A DNA stretch of 64,000 nt, from assembly GCA_023213395.1 (NCBI GenBank), contig CM041465.1, positions 89,721,741-89,785,740 of the forward strand, in the 5' to 3' direction. The notes beneath the pieces were generated by a model. That model was not told the origin of the DNA. It made no database searches and saw nothing but the letters and a program-made list of their open reading frames with translations. The translations under genes were made by a program, and so were the position numbers. The DNA comes from Cycas panzhihuaensis (Eukaryota; Cycadophyta). Within the stretch, counting starts at the first letter, position 1; the number at the start of each line of letters is the position of its first letter. Positions 58,830-64,000 of this stretch are shown in pieces.

Positions 58830-60330
58830 AAAAATAATATGATCCTCCTCCTCAGGAGCATCCACACCTTTATGTTAACCATCCTTACACATTCATATAT
58901 TCCACCCTCCCATTATCCTTCTCATCCTCCTACCCTAAAGACACCTTGTGTTCCACCTAACAAAATGGAAGATGCTAGGTTAGTCCACTCCCAAGCTTAA
59001 GTACTAGCTGACACCCTGTAAGGAGGAGCCTGCATTCCTTACATGCCCCCTATTTCATATGATATTCCACTTAATATTACTAATTAGAACTAGATGCTTA
59101 CCTTAGGGTATACATATCAAACATCCATGGCATACAAATTCCCTCATTCAAGACCTAGCAGAGGACTATCTCTTATGTATAAGTATAGGTTTTCTCACAC
59201 CACTTCACAAGTTCCACCCCCTTATCCCTTCTCATGGTGTCTCTCACCCTAGTCAAAGGAATCCTTATCCCCTACCTTATCAAATCACAAGACATAATAT
59301 AAGACCACCTCCCTTGTAGTCCTATAAAGTGGCTACACCATTTACTCATCCATAACCTACATATGATACCTATGTTGGAGCCTAAGCCTCATTAGAGGGC
59401 TCTCATACTCATATTCCTCTTATTGATTATCATATTCACTAGTAATAGGCGCCTAGATTCATTAAAGAGCCCACATTGTCTTATGGTCCCAGATCTATTT
59501 ACCCTTAATAATCCTATCCTTAACTCATAGTTACCCCTCTCCAAAATAGTTTTGCATCCTAAAAACATCTTATCCCATAGACAAGAATGCATCTCAACCC
59601 TATCATATAGTTCACTCCTTCCCATCCTCTACCTTGTCATCCACAACATTATAACCAACCAATGTATAGAACTTCCATTCATTACCAACAGCCTCCCCCT
59701 TAACCCTCTTTTACATTGAGGCTTAGGAGGCCATTTATAGACTACATGAGGACCCCCTTTCCATAAGAGATCCTCCTTTCATTCATTCTTTTATTTATCC
59801 CTAAGTGACCTAAGTTCTTAGGGGAATGCTTATGAGATCATGTTAAGCATGTGCAAGCTTTTACACTTACATGTGCTAACTTTCTCTCTTATGACTATGT
59901 CATCGTGAGGTTATTTCTAAAATCACTTAAAGGTGATGCTTTGAAGTAGTTTTAGCACTTCCCATACACTTCTATTTTCATCTTTTAGGAGTTGGTTGAT
60001 GTTTTGTTCAACTACTTTGATATCATTAAGTCATTTAAAATTGGCATTAAGTCCCTCTTATCTGATAAGCAAAATAATGATGAATCATCTCATGATTTCA
60101 TAAGGTGATTTCAAGACTTAATTCATGCCTATCACTCCCATCTTGAATCAAGAGACCTATTTAACATTTTTACAAATACTTTAAGACCTCATATTCATTT
60201 AGAGATTCTAAAACATAGTCCACAAACCTATAAAGAAGTCATTGACAAATGCTTGGATCTTAAAGCTTTTGAGATTCAAGAAAGAATTAAGAAGATAGGT
60301 AAACTTGCTTTAATGAAAGACTTAATGTAA
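58830..60330 (+). pseudogene. Gypsy Gag
   Basis: A proline/tyrosine-rich N-terminal part (58830-59740) precedes a capsid core: HVQAFTLTCANFLSYDYVIV, FLKSLKGDALK, FHFPYTSIFIF-like, LVDVLFNYFDIIKSFKIGIK, NNDESSHDFIR, LFNIFTNTLRPHIHLEILKH and LKAFEIQERIKK. This is the retrotransposon gag domain. Stops break it at several TGG and CAG positions. It continues into a basic, Asp/Ser-rich stretch to about 61090. Confidence 0.85.
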
Positions 60331-61095
60331 GGACCTAACCCCAATCAAGATGACCATACATATGATCATATTACATCTTTTATCAAGGCCCATTAGTGTA
60401 CTATCAACATTAAGTTATGTGTTGAAAATCCTCCTACTTCTAAGTAGAAACAAAAAACTAAAGTCATTCATCATATTAAGGGAAAGAAATATTAATATCC
60501 CCCTACTCCTCTAGTAAATAAAGCTCCTTGGCGTTCTTATCATCAAACTAATACTTATGATCAAGATAAGTGTTGTGTAGTTCAGGCCATGGGTCACAAG
60601 ACTTAAACTGTTAATAATCCTACATGTAAGCCAAACTAAAACCAATTAATCTATAAGGATCCTTTGCATGATTATGATCAAAAGAACACTAAGGGCAAGA
60701 GAAAAGGAAAGGAAAAATAGGATGATACAAGTGATGATGAGAGTATAGGCTTTGAACTGAGTAATAAATATACCACCTCACCTAATGGAGGTGGAAAACA
60801 AACTAACAACCAAAACTGGCCACCTCTTAAAGGTGGTAACACTAAGAGAATAATCAACATGGTCAAGCTAACAAAGAATCCAAGCGTGTTTAAATCCCTT
60901 AACAATTTGTTGACCAAAAACCCTAACTCCTTGCCTCTCATCCTACCTAAACCTATTCATCTTAGGTCCATTCCATCTACTACAAAGGATAAATATTTCT
61001 CTTTAATCGATGAGTTGAAGTCCATTCCTACTAGGATTTTGATTATGGACTTGTTAAAGAGTTGCCTAAACATCAACTCCAACTTGACTTCCTAG
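60331..61095 (+). pseudogene. Gypsy Gag C-terminal region
   Basis: DQDKCCVVQAMGHKT near 60560 may be a remnant of the CCHC knuckle. KGKRKGKEK and DDTSDDESIGFE follow, then an open frame at 60859-61095 (MVKLTKNPSVFKSLNNLLTK, LPKPIHLRSIPSTTKDKYFS) of Tat-like inter-domain sequence. Confidence 0.6.
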
Positions 61096-61129
61096 GGGTT
61101 GCTTACCCTAGCTCCCCAATAGTTCTTAC

Positions 61130-61560
61130 TCTCTCTTTTGATCCCTTCATCTTACCTAGTGAAAAGAGAAGGAACCCCAATGATATCCCTCCATCTTATA
61201 TTAAGATTTATAAAGAGGATATCAACATTTAACATGTTATTATTGATGAAGACTCAATAGTAAATATAATCCCTCTTCTCCTTATAGAAGATATAGAGAT
61301 TACTTCATATGAACCTTGCAAATAGATTTGCTAAGGGTATGATAAGAACTAAAAGGTATCACTAGGGAAAAACCCTCCCCCTCACTTTATAAGGGAAAAT
61401 AGTTATGGTTGATCTCACCATAATAGACATGAACTTAAAATACAATATTCTCTTAGAGAGACCTTGGATTAATTAAATTTTCATTATTTATTCCTAGATT
61501 TTTAGTGAGCTTAAATTCATTTATGAGGGAGAGTTAAAGGTTGCCAAGTGAAACAATAGA
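61130..61560 (+). pseudogene. Gypsy aspartic protease
   Basis: VIIDEDSIVNIIPLLLIEDI near 61240-61300 corresponds to the xxIDxGSSVNIIP active-site strand of Tat-type proteases. The residue after the catalytic Asp is Glu and the S/T-G pair has become E-D. ILLERPWIN and FSELKFIYEGELKVAK near 61450-61550 match the conserved LLGRPW and LKFxxEG segments. Confidence 0.78.
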
Positions 61561-62860
61561 CCAATTAAGTAATCTATTCTATTTGTTAAAATTATTATAT
61601 AAATGGGAGAGCCCATTAATTCTTTTGAATACTTTTTTCAATCTTTGATTCATAGTTAATACTTTGCCATTAGTCTCTTTTAACATTGGATCAAGAAGTT
61701 AATGGTCTTAGCATGATTAATATTATTCCCTTAGGAGAAAGCTCTTCATCAAGTCAATCATATATAGAAATATTTTTAAGCACTTTGGAGCCTTTTCTAA
61801 TATGCACTCTTACCTCCATAGAAGAGACTTTGCCTCTTCACTCTATAAGATATGCATTCAATCCTACTCAAATGGTATAATGCCTAATTCATCATGCCCC
61901 TTTATCTTTATATCAAGCTAATGATAATGATGGAATGTTGCAAGATAGTCCCCTTCATCTCAAGAAACTATTTCATTAGGCTCATCTTTCAGTGAGCTAG
62001 ATATTACATGTGTCCTTTACTTACATTGTGTAAAGGATGTCTTAAACATGTTATGCTTATTTCTTATTTTTCTAGATGAATATACTTATCTTAGGTCACT
62101 ACTTCCTTATCCCATTGAGGTAACTTATTATGAGTCTCCCTTTCAAATCACTTGGTTCAATCAGCATAACGAGAAACTTCTATGCATATGCCTTTAAACC
62201 CCTTACCTTTAAAAGGTGAGATGTCCCCCTTTAGATACCTCACCCATATTGAATCCAACATAAAGGAGAGAAATTAGAGAGATTAACATGATTACTATAA
62301 CCTCTCTCCCAACCAAGACAACCATTTAGAGGATATTGCACCATCTCTCATTCATATGTCCCCTCCTACAAACCTTCCCCCAACTGATGAGTCTAGTTTT
62401 CATCAAATTATATAATCATATTAGGAATTCCCCAAGTAACTTGGTCCATCCTTGAATATTCCTATGATTATAAATATCCCTATAAAATCAAGACCACATC
62501 CTTCCTTTAAAGACAACTTCCCTAGATTTACCTTGTCATTCTCCTTCTCAGCTTGAAGGCTCTATCTTTAAAGACCTCCTTTATCTTGATCATTCTAAGA
62601 ATGATGAGGTAATTCTAGAGCATTTAGCTAAAGCCTCACATAATATCCTATCTAATCATCATAAACTTGGTTTTAACAAGTACTTGTACCCTGATTTACC
62701 TTTGGCTAGTTTGAATTAGCCTTCATAATATCCTCTATCTTTTACAAGTCCTACCCCTCCTCACTTCGAGGAAGGGAATGTCATGCTTGTCAAGGAAATA
62801 ATAGACATTGATTTATAGATTGGTGACACTCTAAGAATCATTAAAGTTTGAGTAAATTAC
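61561..62860 (+). other. Gypsy protease-RT linker region
   Basis: Broken frames with mixed acidic and Pro-rich sequence, for example MINIIPLGESSSSSQSYIEI (61686-61880). No firm domain is seen. The length agrees with the long linkers of Tat/Athila elements. Confidence 0.5.
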
Positions 62861-64000
62861 TCCCCAAAGGAAGCAAAATAACTTAAAGAGCTCTTCCAAT
62901 ATCTCACATCAATCTTTACCTAGGATTATAGTCATATGTAGGGCTTTCACCCTAATGTTGTAGTCCACAACATCACTACAATCCCATGATCCAAACCTAA
63001 AAGGCAAAAGAAAAGACCCATTCACCCTCATTTATCTATGATCATTAATCAAGAAGTTAAGAAACTGATAAAAGTGGGCTTTATTGAAAGTATCAACTAT
63101 TTTTAATGGGTGTTTAACATCATTCCCATTACTAAAAAGAATAGATCAATTTGAATATGCATTAGTTTTTATGATATCTATGATATTTGACTAAAGGATA
63201 ATTTCCCTCTCCTATTACTAGATCAAACTTATGACCAAACCACTAGATTTAAGGTTATGTCACTCATGGATAATTTTTTAGGATATAATTAAATTCTTAT
63301 CTACCCTAAAGACTATCATAGGACTATTTTTACAACCCTATGGGCGACATTCACATACAAGGTCATGTTATTTGGATTGAAAAATATTGGAACCACTTAC
63401 CAATAGGAAATGGTTTTCATATTCCATGACCAAATTAGAGTCATAATAGCCATCTACCTAGATGACATGCTTTCCCTATCCTATTATAGGAAAGATCACA
63501 TTTAGGATTTGAGGACCATCTTTAGGTAATATGACAAATATCATTTATGTCTTAATCTAACCAAATATATATTTGTTATCAATTCAGGTAAAATGTTGGG
63601 AAACATAATTTCTCGAGATGGTATTAGAGTGGATCCTAAAAAAATAAGGACCATCATTGAGATGCCCCTCCCATAAAATCAAAATTAATTAAAGTTATTT
63701 CTTGTTAAGTTGGATTTTCTATGACAGTTCATTATAGACTTTGTATTAAATGTCAAGCCTCTCATTGGTCTTCTTAAGAAAGGGGCTTCCTTAAATTGGA
63801 CTATACCTATCTAAAAATCTTTCAAAAGATTAAAGCAACCCTTAGTTTCCAATCTTGTACTTACTCTTCCCCTCTTCAATAAGCCCTTCATCTTATATAC
63901 ATCTTCCATGGAATAATCCCTTGGGAGCATGCTTTCAGAAGAAGATGAATTTGGTAAGGAGTGGGCCATTTACTTTATAAATAAAACTCTCATTGTTATT
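62861..64000 (+). pseudogene. Gypsy reverse transcriptase and start of RNase H
   Basis: LKELFQYLTSIFT and GFHPNVVVHNITTIP lead into KPKRQKKRPIHPHLSMIINQ, EVKKLIKVGFIESINYF, FNIIPITKKNRSI, TRFKVMSLMDNFLGYN, TTLWATFTYKVMLFGLKNIG and AIYLDDMLSLS. YLDD at 63455-63466 is the active site. SGKMLGNIISRDGIRVDPKK, IRTIIEMPLP and LSEEDEFGKEWAIYFINK near 63930-63990 are the thumb/connection and RNase H start. FxFMDGFSGYNQI and TPWGTFxYKVMPFGLKNAGATYQ are family signatures of Tat/Athila. The reading continues past the window. Confidence 0.9.

Larger units (their letters stand above)
58431..64000 (+). mobile_element. Ty3/gypsy element, probably Tat/Ogre-Athila-like, running off the right edge
   Basis: The plus-strand order is gag, protease, RT, then the window ends just after the RT/RNase H junction. 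The wording of the RT region is that of the Tat/Athila branch. The 5' limit is uncertain. Nonsense codons are common, so the element is dead. Confidence 0.85.

Overview
The window looks like intergenic DNA from a plant nuclear genome with a high transposon load. Nearly every coding trace is a decayed Ty1/copia or Ty3/gypsy LTR retrotransposon, primer-binding sites match plant initiator tRNA-Met (TGGTATCAGAG), and captured fragments resemble plant nuclear genes. The species cannot be told from this alone; a seed plant with a large repeat-rich genome is the best inference. In-frame stops often sit where CAG, CAA, CGA or TGG would be expected, which fits old methylation-driven C-to-T decay. No intact host gene, tRNA, rRNA or CRISPR array was found.

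Layout. 1-2098 and 7935-11257 form one GC- and CpG-richer block. It carries a minus-strand relic resembling a plant mobile domain, a cluster of perfect hairpins, and an archaeal-type RNase HI open frame. That frame is split at 2098/7935 by a young copia-type element (2099-7929, minus strand, TSD TTTGC, LTR cores about 98% alike). The element keeps only a gag-like ORF, carries fragments of two host genes (RNA polymerase III second subunit and mitochondrial chaperonin CPN60), and its LTRs are extended by 39-40 bp repeats that contain a primer-binding-site sequence. At 11258 the block abuts a gypsy relic (LTR, PBS, gag, protease, partial RT; minus strand; to about 14640 or further).

15671-21566 is a full-length dead copia element (minus). 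23633-23944 is a lone LTR plus PBS, and 24479-30397 is a related dead copia element (plus). 31480-32115 is an orphan copia gag relic (minus).

About 34535-52079 is a three-level nest. A gypsy element with LTRs of about 1.8 kb and only a gag relic has its 5' LTR split by a non-autonomous copia-type element (34796-45064). That element is itself split by a 6.9 kb copia element (37582-44479).

54169-55010 is a copia RT/RNase H tail (minus) with part of its LTR. From about 58.4 kb to the right edge runs a plus-strand gypsy element (gag, protease, RT) whose sequence pattern suggests the Tat/Ogre-Athila group; it runs off the window. The stretches between are AT-rich DNA in which I recognise nothing.
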